Shown here piece after piece: positions 26,711 to 38,500 of a stretch of DNA of 64,000 bases. The notes below the pieces were generated by a model that had not been told where the DNA came from, ran no database searches, and saw nothing but the letters and a program-made list of their open reading frames with translations. The stretch comes from Platynereis dumerilii. Taxonomy: Eukaryota > Annelida > Polychaeta > Phyllodocida > Nereididae. Each line of letters starts with the position of its first letter. The first letter of the stretch is position 1. The stretch lies in NCBI GenBank assembly GCA_026936325.1, contig JAPTHN010000005.1, positions 63,231,514 through 63,295,513 on the forward strand. The letters are read 5' to 3'. Position numbers and translations under genes: made by a program.

Positions 26711-27509
26711 CGGTGTTTGCTTCAGGCTATTGAAGTTCAGAACTTTTTAAGAAATCTGATGACAGGACCTCAGGCGACTTTCCTGGTTATTTGTTATTCT
26801 TCATAACTGCTGTTAATGGCATATTATATAAATCAGATGTCATATCGAAAGTTATCTGTATTGTGTACTGCAGTCCAAGACACGTAGGTAGAATGAAAGA
26901 GAATTAAAAAAATGGTTTCTATTCATTACATCAAGCTTGGTGGTCAGACTCTATAAGGCAACTAAGACAGACGAGAGATGGACAGACATGCAGGATATTT
27001 ATTGACATAAGGCAGAAGTTTATATTTTGATCAGATAGTCCAAAGCGCCAGAACCACTCTATAGCCTATAGATTACCAGAATTTTCGGAAAAAGGCTTTA
27101 GCATCTATGAAATGCAGATCTGTAATCTATTTGACTGTCAATAAAACTCTAGACAAGCTTCCATCTGATGAATTAGGAACAGCCCAATCTACTTATATCT
27201 CCTCCTCATTCATAATTCAAGACATTGCTTCCTTCCAAGTTGAATGATATTGTGGTTTTCTAAAGCCTCCTCCTCCCACCTTGCTCTGGTAACTCAGATT
27301 TCTGCCGGAGCTCCCATTCGTTAAAATGTTTGCTATGTCTATCTGTGATGCTAATGCCTTCTGAAAATTGTTAAGGTTTACAGTGTTTGTATATGGAAGC
27401 TGAAACAAACATTTATCACTTAAGTTGTTATTTGGGTTAGAGTGAGAGCTTCATTGTCCAGAACTTATTGTTTTCCATCGGATCGCTAAGTGTGCTGAGG
27501 AGAGCTACT

Positions 27510-29517
27510 GAAGTTTTTCAGGATAAGGGAACTAAGGAGGTTACTAAGACATGAAACACCCACTTATGAGCCACTTAGTTACTAACACTAGTAGCTATGG
27601 CCCCTTAAATGGGTCCTTACAGCACATTTGGCTACTTATGACAACTGTAAGGCACCTAAGAATCCACTAACAGCCAAACATAAGTACTTATGGGTACTTA
27701 TGTTAGTTCCATCCACTTGCAGAGCATGAAATCTACTAAGAATGTCCCCTTAGAAGGATTACAGAAGTGAGAATGCCTAAGGTGAAAATCCTTTGTTTGA
27801 CAAACTTTGCAGATTTCATTTCAAATTGGTTCATCAAGCCCATACTGAGGAAAACACACCAGTTAACTGACTTGCATTGTTTTACCAACAAATACATAAT
27901 CTTGATAAAACTGACAAATTAAGAAGCGCAGCAGCAAACCCACGACTGCACAGTTCTGTCACTGGAACAATGCGATTGAGCAACTGCCATCAATTTTTCT
28001 GTAAGAAAATACCTTGATATACATGTCAAAGTTTCAGATATGTACAATCAAACTGTTTATTGGAAGGATGTTGGATGAGGGGATGGGATCTAGACCAAAA
28101 CATAATTACTTGATTTTCAGTGCCTCTAAATCAATAATTTTGGTTTGAATAGAATAAATTATCAATGAGATCGATAATCTTCCAAAACCAAAAAAAATTA
28201 ATTGTACTGTAAATGCTGCATGCATTCCAGAATTTACTCTAATTCTCACTAGGGGAGACTGGGGCAAGTTGTAACTTTTAAAAACCATCGTTAATTTGAA
28301 ACAAAATCAGGCAGATGATTCGCTAATTTGATACATGAAGCTAGTGTTGGAGGTTCGAGACCTGCCTCCATTGATGGTCATATTCTGATGGTGTGGGCCT
28401 TGGCTCAGTCTCAGCTGCACCAGACAAAAATGTCATTTTTGATTTAGAAAATTCTGTACTCAAAATTTATAGATAAAACTTACAATTGGCCAGTGCTGAA
28501 TTAGCAACATGAATGTCTCCTGCCCCATGTAACTTATAACTTAACATGTTTAACTGATATGGTGTCAGAATTGTGAGTAACACTTAAGCTGTAATTTAAG
28601 TGACATTGTCCCCAAACCAATTTTGGAGTGACTGGTGACATGGTATGTTACATGTAGACAACCAGTAAATTGTGTCAATATAAGATACTATTATATAATA
28701 TAACAAACCAGTTATATGCTGCAAATATTATATGAATGATTAAAATATGTGAAAAAAGGTAAAATATAATGTAAGTTTAAAAAAAAAGGATCAACCAACC
28801 TGACTAATCCAGTGATAAACCTTACAACAACTCAGGGTTCAGATGTGCAACCTGTAACTCGTTGTGAAGGTCCACCATTATCTCCCTAATTGTTGTGTCC
28901 CATTGTTTTAATTGCTTCACAATGTAAGTTTTTTGAAATAGAAAATCACCCCAAGGCAAAAACGACACAACTTACCTAAGTCTCCCCTACTTTTTTTTTA
29001 GTAATAATTTGAATAATACACAACTGCACATGTACCAGGCCCCATTGACAAATGTTAGAAATATCCATTCCACAATATTTATTTTAATGTACATGTTAGA
29101 AGAAGGAGGATGCATACAACAAATTCATGGTGTTAACAGAAGGCCTCGGTTTATCAATGCATATTTTATGGTCTTATAATTATGGATCGATTAAGTTTGA
29201 TTTTTGTGTACGTAATTTAAAGCTTTGCTGAAGGTTTAAATGCTCATATTTGCTGTAATGCATGTGAACCTTGTCATATTGCATTGGGGGTTTTCTCAAG
29301 TGCAGTCTATGCTTGCACACAATCTGGTCTTTGTTTATTTCACATATTAGGATATTTATATTTAATCTCAATATTATGACAAACACAGAAACTTAGCAAT
29401 AAAATTGTATAAAAGCTGAGAAAAACAGTTCTGTAATCCCTCTAAGGAACCTCCACCAAGCATAAGGGGCCTTAGTGTCTTAGTAGCCAGCTAAGTTCCC
29501 TTATCCTGAAAAACTTC
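27510..29517. mobile_element. 2-kb TIR element with 3-bp target duplication
   Basis: The terminal inverted repeats share 'gaagtttttcaggataaggg' and continue with 'ggctactaagaca'-like sequence. ACT flanks both sides (27,507-27,509; 29,518-29,520). The empty site in copy 1 near 7,104 reads 'gagccactagagg'. A 3-bp duplication fits PIF/Harbinger or CACTA-like classes but does not settle between them. No transposase recognised. A second element lies inside it. Confidence 0.75.
28252..28987. mobile_element. Nested TA-flanked element with GGGGAGACT ends
   Basis: The left end 'ggggagactggggcaagttg' pairs with the right reverse complement 'ggggagacttaggtaagttg', and TA stands on both sides. It is inserted inside the 2-kb element, so it is younger than that one. 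Several internal copies of 'aacttgccc/taactt'-like motifs echo the ends. Noncoding. Confidence 0.7.
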
Positions 29518-31600
29518 ACTAGAGGACAAAATGCTATGTATAATAATATGCTTTGTCAAGTTTCGAGCAAACCTGAGGACACTTCATATCTTTTTAATGA
29601 GTAAACCATTCTTGTTGATTTCTGAAATTGGAATAACATACATGTAATTAATGGGAACCTTGGGGCAAAAATTATTCAAAATCCTTTCTGCAATGATTAT
29701 TCATGTTAATCACTCGAATTTAATCATCATTTCCTCTTTATTATGAGTTATGAAACCATCAGATGAAATTCAAAAACCAATTTTACAAATGGAGGAAACC
29801 TTTCAAGAAAATTGCACCATAAGAGAGATATTAGATATATCTTAACACTGTTGTCAGTCTTCTAAATAATCAACTAACTTAAAGTTCAAAAATTCTCAGT
29901 GCAAGGTTCTGATCAATTCAAAATTGTAACAGTTAAATCACGGATAAATTGTAATTTTATTAAATCAATTTTAGACATGACATTCACAAAATCTCCCCGC
30001 TTCAGCAGTGTGATCAGATCAGATGCAAAATACTTGAGCCCCTTGATTACTGAGGTGTTTGTTGCATAAATGGCAAGCTTGAAATGCAAAAAACAAAGAA
30101 CATTGAAGGGGCTGCATCGAGACCATTGCATTCGAAAGAGAGTGCATTTCAGAGTAGTGCCATGCAAAATGCAGAAGAAGATTCGAAAATAAAGTTAAGC
30201 TAGTGAAAAGTTAGGGTCAGCCTCAAATGAAGAAATAAAATTGGTATGCTTCTAATTCTAAGCATTTTATTCCAAGAGCTGCTTTCTGTAGGTTTATGGT
30301 ACGGACTTGTCAATATGCTGAATATCGGTTTTCACAACATTGGTTAGGTTAATCTTCTCACACTGATCTATAATACGGGATTAGTAAACAATTTGTTGAC
30401 AGCTTATCCTCGAAGCATCTCCCATTTGTTGACTTTTGTTTGGGTTATCGAAGTTTGATAAATGAAGACACCTGACAAAATGACCTGCACTGTCCTGCAG
30501 GAACACTTTCTGGTAATTTGGTATGACTAAATATCTGCTGTTGATGGCATACTATATCAACCAAATGTATTGCATTGTTATACAACAGATAACAGATGAA
30601 TGGCCATGGAACCAAAACATTTGGGAATACTAAGTGATGGTGTGGCCTTATACTGTCATTCCGTCTAGCATGAGCAGACAGCCAGACAGACAGCTGACTG
30701 AAAGAAGTTATTGACATTAGGCATAAGATCATAATCCAGTTATATATTCTGAAACACATGTCACATTGACCTTTTTCAATCAAATTACATGATAACCTAG
30801 AATTTCAGAAACCATGTTTTAAAATCATGAAATGCTGATCTATGATATTTTTATCTAAAGAAATGTCCACCCCATGAATTAGGACAGACCAATCTACTTA
30901 TATCTCCTCATTCATGATTCAAGGCATTGCTCCCTTTCATGATCCATTTACATTATGGCCCTTAAACCTCTACATTTCACAATGCTATTGAAGATCAGAT
31001 TTCTGCTGTAGCTTCCATTCTTTTAAATATTTGCTGTATCTCCACCCGTAGTATTGATGCTTTCTTTTAAAAAGCTGAAGAGATTTGTAAAACATTCTAG
31101 GATTTAGGAGTAGATAATTGACTCTAAATTGATATATTCTTAGCATTCCATTGATTTCCATTAAATAGTAACACACAAACTTCCTCCAAGGTGTCTATGT
31201 AAAATATGTTTTGAAATGGTGGGCCTATCCTTTAAGACCAAGAGGTCTGTGCCTTGTAAGAAAATCATAAAAGGTAACATGGCCATAAAACCAACAAAGA
31301 TTTGGAAAACTGTCCTAAGTGTCTCTTGACATGCAGATTTTAGCTATTTCTAACAGGTACACGTATATCTATAGTTATTCAAATAAAAAATGTATTCAAC
31401 TTCATTGCAGTATTAATTTACCAGTAACGCAATGCAATGACTCAAAAATTTGTTTCATTGTTTCATCAGGACGAATGTTGTCTTGCCCTTTTCGATGAGA
31501 CAGTTTAGGTTTAATTCATCTTCTAAAATATTACGAGTGGAACGGAAAGGCACCAAGCATGAAGAACGTAATACATCTCATATTTTGCTGAGTTTAATAT
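29518..31600 (+). repeat. Family I trailing partial copy (copy 5)
   Basis: This continues the block interrupted at 27,506. It matches 7,095-8,130 of copy 1, including a stretch beginning 'ttgttgatttctgaaatt' and a D copy at 30,840-31,060, and adds the most diverged C core at 30,343. Family II begins near 31,600. No gene seen. Confidence 0.6.
30343..30425 (+). repeat. Module C core, copy 5 (diverged)
   Basis: The most changed copy. The first TAATCT, GGATTA, the forkhead-like run (here GTAAACA, closer to the usual consensus) and ACAAT remain. The second TAATCT has become TGATCT. Confidence 0.6.
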
Positions 31601-31880
31601 TAAGCAAACTGTGGTCATTGTCCCCTTTAAGAATCATACTATTTATTTCTGAAATTGGAACATTTGACACGATTGATAATTTATTGCATGGAAGCTGTAT
31701 CATATTCCGCATCCAATATTGTAATGCAATATTCAAAATTGTTTCTTCCATGATTATTCATATCAATCACCAGAATTTAATCATCAAAACCAATAATTAT
31801 GAGTTATGAAACGATGAGATGGAATTCAGAAACCAATTTCCCAATTGGAGGAAACCTTTTAAACGAAATACACGACAAGA

Positions 31881-32260
31881 GAGGCACATCACCTAAGATA
31901 TTTCAAGACCTGAAAATTGAATACAATCACTCTTCTATTTTAAAATTTGCAAATATGTTTGAAAATTCTCAATGCTATTTATGAAGTCAAACTTGTTAAA
32001 TCACTTGTGTGAAAAGAGATGCTATGAAATTCAAGTCCAAGTTTTGGGCTTGACTTTACTCATTTGACATGGAGAGGCACATGACCTAAGATATTTCAAG
32101 ACCTGAAAATTAAATACAATCACTCTTCTATTTTAAAATTTACAAATATGTTTGAAAATTCTCAATGCAATTTATGAATTCAAACTTGTTAAATCACTTG
32201 TGTGACACAAAATGCTATGAAATTCAGGTCCAAGTTTTTGACCTGGACCTATCTCCAGGC
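31881..32260 (+). repeat. 193-bp local tandem duplication
   Basis: Units start 'gaggcacatcacctaag' at 31,881 and 'gaggcacatgacctaag' at 32,074. The equivalents at 45,305 and 58,793 are single. Confidence 0.8.
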
Positions 32261-32425
32261 CACCAGGAATTTAGTGTGCTTCTGATCTTCTTCTTATGTG
32301 CATTCCCGGGTTATTGGCCAGCTCACCCATGCAGCCCTTATTTTTGATACGGATTTCTGGCAAAGCAGCTAAGTGCGGGTTTCTGGTTTATAATTACAGG
32401 CTTGCCAACATGCTTTTCCCAGCTG

Positions 32426-32505
32426 TGATGTTAATCTTCTCACACTAATCTGCGAAATGAGATTAATAAACAATTGCTTTGCAGCTTATCTTTAAAGGGT
32501 CTCCC
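32426..32505 (+). repeat. Module C core, copy 6
   Basis: Family II form. Both TAATCT sites are kept and the third site is AGATTA, the reverse of TAATCT, so it is still a bicoid-type core. ATAAACAATTG follows. Confidence 0.7.
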
Positions 32506-32780
32506 ATCACTGAGCTTTGTTTGGACATGTAAAAGACAAGACCTGCAGGAACATCTTATGGTAATTTGATATGATTTCATACTATATGCTGGTAATGGCA
32601 TATTATATAAGCCAGAAGTTATTATCATAAAAACCTCTGAAGTGCACTAAGGAAGCAAAAAATCCGAAGAGGAAGGAAGCTTCTCGAAGGCTAAGGCTGA
32701 CAACTAGACAGCTAGAGAGACAGGCAAGAAGTATATATATCTTTGGTGACAGGTAGGTATTCTGTCATTTTTTTAATGTG

Positions 32781-33090
32781 CAGCTGGGCCGCAAGGTGGC
32801 ATAGGTTCTTGCCTGCTCTACTGAAGCTCTTAACCGGCATGGGTTCGAAACCTCGGGTGGGGAACCCAACATTTTCAGTGGACCTTCATTACCAAAATCC
32901 TAGCTGGATATAATTTGAACCAGACGTCAAATTGGTGTTGGTTGTATGAATATGTGCACTGGGCAAGAAAAAGATCCCTCATATGGGCGTAGGATGTTGA
33001 GGATTCCTGCTTTCTCTCTCCTGTCCCATCAATGAACTCTGTGAGCATCCCGACTCGCTGTATCTTTCTATCTTACAGTCCGGATTGCTG
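32781..33090 (+). mobile_element. tRNA-derived SINE, copy 1
   Basis: The head looks like a class II (Ser/Leu-like) tRNA: an A-box-like 'ggcataggttcttgcc' and a B box 'gggttcgaaacc' about 55 bp later. A tRNA-unrelated body follows ('ttttcagtggaccttcatta', 'aagatccctcatatgg', 'ctctctcctgtc') and ends in a short 'tatctttctatctta' tract. RNA polymerase III promotion is known for this class; activity here is not shown. Confidence 0.8.
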
Positions 33091-33588
33091 AAATATCACA
33101 GAACAGGCTTTAGAACATGAAATGCGATCTGCAATCTATTTGAGTGTAAATAAAACTCTAGAAAACTCCCAGCTTATGAATCAGGACAGCCAAATCTACT
33201 TATATCTCCTCCTCATTCATAATTCAATGCATCGCTCCTTCCGAAGTTAGATTAGCATTGTGGTTTTTCATTAAGCCTCCGCCTTTCACCTTTCTAACAG
33301 CTCAAATTTCTAATGGAGCTCCCATTATTCCTTCAAATGCTTGCTGATTCCCATATATTTTGTCATTATTGCTTTCTAAAAGCTGTTGAGACTTGTAAAA
33401 TGTTTTTATAAGTATCTTAAAACAAATAATCGTCGCTGAATTTGTGAAATCATAGCCAATGAATGATGCTTTGAATTAAGAGTTATTATCCTAAAAAATT
33501 GTCTTCTATAAGACAATTAATTGGTAAATTGTTTTCATATTAACTTCCCAGGACAACTTAGTAATATATATAAATAAGAATTTTCATA

Positions 33589-33991
33589 CAGTACAACCAT
33601 CATAAAATGGCTCGTCAGTTTGGATCGACACTTATATATCGATCTGTAGTGAGCCATGGCGATCTTCGTTGATATGGAGTGATCGATCTGGAGTGATCTG
33701 TTGTGATCTGCATCTATTAATCAAAATTAATATTAATAAATTTACTTTTCTGTGCCAAATAACTGATGGATATGTTTCCTTAATCACTGTGTTCAATTGC
33801 TAGACACATTTTATCTGTTCTTTGACTTATAATCCTAAATAATTGACATGATTGATTTTCACTAAAAGTGGATTTGTAGATCACTACAGATAGAGTTATA
33901 TCATCTCAGATCACTACAGATCACTCTTTATCCAGACTGCTCTGGATCACTACGGATCACTATGTTGAGCCATTTTAAGATGGTTGTACTG
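33589..33991. mobile_element. MITE, CAGTACAACC ends (1)
   Basis: The left end 'cagtacaaccatcataaaat' and the right reverse complement 'cagtacaaccatcttaaaat' are nearly identical over 25 bp and flanked by TA. The interior carries many 'gatcactacagatcac'/'agtgatctg' inverted copies. The uninterrupted equivalents near 47,950 and 60,315 confirm the site. Noncoding, probably moved by a Tc1/mariner-type transposase. Confidence 0.8.
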
Positions 33992-34465
33992 TAGCATTAA
34001 ATGTTTTCCTGTACCAGAAGAAAATGTCTTGTTTGTAGAACTAAGCCAAAATTCAGCTTTAGTGTTACAAGTGCATAGTTAGGAAAGGCACTAAAACCAT
34101 AATACGATGGGTATCACTCAGTCACATTTGAGGCAAATTTTAAGAAATTTGCATCGATTCTGTTATTGGAATAAGATGACTGAGTTGTAACTGAACTTGT
34201 GTTAATTTTCTAAAATCCAAATGATTATTCTGCAATGCAATATTGAAAATAATCTCTACCACGATTATTCGTATCAATCACCCGAATTTAATCATCACTT
34301 CCTCTTCATAATGAGTCGGAAAGCATTCAGCTGGAATTCAAAAACCAATTGACAAATGGAGGAAACCTTTCAAGTGAAACACACAACAAGAGAGACAGAT
34401 TGCCCTAGGTACTTTTAAAAGGCCTGATAATGAATACAATCTATAATATATAGGATAATCAAGTA

Positions 34466-34858
34466 CAGTACAACCCAAAATAAAGTAAGAACATTTTCTG
34501 TCAGAAGTCCTCTGTTTACCTATTTTGCCCTCTTTTCTCCTCTCCACCACGAATCTCCTTAAAACTTCCTTTGACTCCTTACAACAACCTTAGCCCACAT
34601 TAAGAACTCTAATTAGACAGCTACCAATGTAACTGCAATTGGCATAGGTGCAAAATATAAAGTAAATCAAACACAATTAGGTTGATTGAGTTTAAATTAG
34701 TGTTGTTTAAATGTGATTTTAATGGAATTTTAAAAGGTAGTTTCAAGTAGGTAAAAGTAGGAAGTGATTCAGGGGTAGTCAAAAGGTGTGAAAGGGTAAA
34801 GTAGTGGCTGGTTCCTCCTTCCTGCTGGGGTAATCATATTCTATTTTGGATTGTACTG
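34466..34858. mobile_element. MITE, CAGTACAACC ends (2)
   Basis: The left end is 'cagtacaacccaaaataaag' and the right reverse complement 'cagtacaatccaaaatagaa', flanked by TA. The empty site near 60,857 reads 'aagtacgtctaac'. The first ten bases match the MITE at 33,589, but the interior is different. Noncoding. Confidence 0.75.
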
Positions 34859-35506
34859 TATGTCTAACATCCCTAAAATCTGGTTTATCATTAATACAAC
34901 CTTGTACAGTAAATGTGATCCAACAAAAATCAAATTCTATGAAATCAATTAGGAGACACTACTTTAACGAAATCTGCACTTCTGCAAGTGTGATGAGATC
35001 TAAAGCTATTGAAAATACTGGAGTACATGTATCATGATTTCTGATGTGTTTGTTGCATGAATTGCAATTTTGAAGTGTTGTTGGTGAAAAGAAGGAGATT
35101 AAAGAGCTGCAGAAAGATCATTGAGTACAATCCAAGGAGGGCACATGCACTAAATATTCGAATTACATCTATAGTAGGTCTGGTATAAAGTGATTTTCGG
35201 TCTCACAGAAAACATTTTGTGCCTCAACAGTCAAAATAGTAAGGTTTCAAAAATTTAACGAGAAACCAACATCATTTCACCCGTCTTTATTTTGTCATTT
35301 TAGTCATTTTGGTTGAAATTTATGGCCTCTCTCGACATCGCGAATTTTGGTATTTTATAGAAAATTGTCACAGCCTAGTTATCTTCTAGGTTTATGAAAT
35401 TTAATCATGTTTAAGCATTTCCAGAGTTGTAACATGATCGTAACAGGTATTTTTGACCCTGAAAAGACAGTTTAAAAAAAAAAATTGGACATTGACCACC
35501 CAAAAA

Positions 35507-38500
35507 TACTAAATAATAATAATAATAATAATCATAATAATAATATGGATTTATATAGCGCTAATTTCAGTAAACTGCTCATCAGCGCTTTTAGGATTAA
35601 ACTACTTATAGGAATTCTGAAACAAATGGGTTTTTAGTTTCTTCTTGAAGCTTTCCAAGGTTTTTGCAGTTCTAACTTCTTCAGGCAAACTGTTCCAGAG
35701 TTTTGGTGATGCATAGGAAAATGCCCGATCCTCAAACTTGTTTTTGTTGCATGGAGCAGGTTCTGCTAACAGCAGCTTGTGGTTACTTCTCAGGTTATGT
35801 TTCTGTTGTGATTTGACTTGAAGAAGATTTTGGATGTATTGCGGCGCCTGGTTGTTGATTGCCTTCCATGTAGTCGTCATCAATTTGAATTGGATTCTTG
35901 CTGTGATTGGTAACCAGTGCAGTTGTTTCCTACTATGGCTGACACTGTCATGCTTTTTCAATCTCTCAATTAATCGAACTGCCGAGTTCTGAGCAACCTG
36001 AAGTTTATTTAACAATCGGGTGGCAGTGCCATACAACAGCCCATTTCCGTAGTCCAAATGAGGGGTGACAAGTGCATTGACAGCAGTTTTAACTATTTCC
36101 TTGTCTAGGTTTTTTCGGAGTTTCGATAAGTTTCTCAAATTGAAATATGCGCTACGACACATTTTGTTGATCTGCTTCTCCATGGTCATATTTTTGTCAA
36201 AGAGCACGCCTAAGTTGCGGACATGGTTGGCAGTCTTGATTTCAACATTGTCTACATTGATGGATGTCATTTGAAGTTTCTTCAATTGGTTTGGTGCTCC
36301 AATCAGAAGAAGTTCAGTTTTATCTCCATTATTGCAAAGCTTGTTGTCATGCAAGAAATTTCGGATTTCTGCAATGCAATTTTCCATTTTCTCAGTTGCA
36401 TGTTGTTCTCCCAAAAAGGTTGGTTTAAATGAAAGGATGAGTTGCTCATCATCAGCGTACTTCTGATCATGAACCTGATTTCTTCGTGCTACTTCACTGA
36501 CTGGGGCAACATAGGAGTTAAATAAGATTGGTCCAAGTTTGGAGCCTTGAGGAACCCCAAAATTGAGTGGAAGTTTGCTTGATGTTTTGTGATTTATTAT
36601 CACAGACTGTGATCTTTCAGAAATGTAAGATTTGAACCATCTCAAAGCTGCACTGTGTACACCATACCTGTTGCACAGTCTTTCTAGCAATATGACATGA
36701 TCAATGATGTCGAATGCAGCAGACAAGTCCAACAATACTAGCATTGTCACTTCACCGTTGCTCATATTAAGCATAATATCATTATGGATTTTTGTTAAGG
36801 GGGTTTCGGTGCTATGAAATTGCTTGTAGGCTGATTGTTTTTCATCCTCAAGATTGTTCTGAGTTAGGTGTTCAACGTACTGTTTTATTACAGCACTCTC
36901 AATGATTTTACTCAGAAAAGAAAGATTTGAGACTGGCCGATAATTCTTTTTGATCAGTTCAAGTCCCTCTTTCTTCAAAAGTGGTTTGACAAGTGCATGC
37001 TTCAGTTCGAGGGGCATTTCTCCAAGTGTTAATGACATATTAACAATTTTCGTTATGATTGGCAGAAATTCATCAACACATTCAAGCAGTAGCCATGTTG
37101 GCATTGGATCAAGTTGGCAGTGTTTGACAGGCATTTCAGTGATAAGTTTCTTAACTTCTTCTTCTGATAGGGCCTTAAACTGATGTAAATGGTGACTGAG
37201 GTTGGTTTGAGATTCATCAGTTGTGTTCTTCATTGCTGAATCTAATTTAGATCTGATAATTTTGATCTTCTCATCAAAGAAGTTGTTGAAGTCATTTGCT
37301 AGTTCTGTATCACTTGTGTGATGGGGAAGAGGCAAATCTTGTTTTCTGTTGAGGCGAGAATTTAGAAGTTTGAACATCGCCTTAGAATTTCCCTTTGTGG
37401 CTTGAATTTTACACCTAAGATCATCTGATTTTAGCTGATTAAGCTTATCATTTAGAGCGTTTCGTTTTTCTTTGAAAATATTCCAGTCTTTTTCTAGACC
37501 GGTTTTTTTCCATAATTTTTCTGCTTTTCTCTTTTCCTTTTTAAGTGGCTTTATATCCTGATTTGTGAATGGGTTAGGTTTGCGCACAGTTACAAGTTTA
37601 GTCTTAACAGGGGCATGTTTGTCAAAAATCTTTTCAGTTGATCTGTAGAGTGCCACAAGTCTGTTCAAGTAGATTGATCGATTATTGTGTGGTACCTTTT
37701 GTGACAGATGCTGCTCAATGTCTTTCTTAAATTTGGATATATTTATGCTGCGGGTTTTCCGGAAGGCAATCTTCTTCTGTGGATTCTTGCCTTTGTTAAT
37801 GTCAATATTAAAGAGGATACAGTTATGGTCTGACAGCAGATCACTTACAGCACAGTCTCTTAGAGCTGTTATTTTGTTGGTTATTACCAAATCAAGTGTG
37901 TTTCCATCTTTGTGTGTTGGAGAAGACACATGTTGAACAAGGTCAAACATTTCAAGAATGTTGTTAAATTGGATAACTTTGGGATCATCTGGTTTATTCA
38001 CATGAAAGTTGAAGTCCCCAATTACGATAGTTTCATTGTGATAAGTCTGATAGTGGGATAAGAAGTTTGTGAATTCACTTAAGAATTCTGATAAACTGTA
38101 CTTGTTCTTTTTGGAGGGTTCTGGCCTGTATACCACAAGAATTGTGACAATTCTTCCATTTAATTGTAACTGAATTTCCATATGCTCAAAAGTCTTTGTT
38201 TTCATGCTGTCCTTTTTCATTGCTCTAATGCCTGTTTTTACGATGCACCCTACTCCACCTCCAGGTCTGCTCTCACGAGATGAACCCAAGTAAAAATATT
38301 CACCATTTCTCTCCAGTTCACCAATTTCAACTCTGTCTTCTGCTTTTAGCCAGGTCTCAGTGAAAAGAAACACATCGAGGTCAAATTCATCTCTGAAGTC
38401 TTTCACAACCTGCGTTTTTTGTCGTATACTTTGAGCATTCCATAAACCAGCTTTCAGTGGGCGGGACACCCTCGGACTGTCTGAGCCATGTTGAGAGTCT

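Larger units (their letters stand above)
22651..27506 (+). repeat. Family I array copy 4
   Basis: Noncoding unit: A (22,660-23,560), a local 112-bp tandem duplication (23,747-23,970), P (24,600-24,990), B (25,060-25,310), C (26,581-26,720) and D (27,100-27,400). The right side is interrupted by the 2-kb element at 27,510-29,517 and the array resumes at 29,518. The longest open stretch, 25,259-25,777 plus (172 codons), shows no domain and is not kept open in the other copies, so I do not call it a gene. Confidence 0.65.

Noticed and set aside
32783-32850. A functional tRNA gene
   Set aside because: Only promoter-like boxes are kept; no paired acceptor stem could be drawn, and a SINE body follows. 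It is a SINE head.
35507-35545. A stand-alone ATT microsatellite
   Set aside because: It is the 3' tail of the adjoining LINE.
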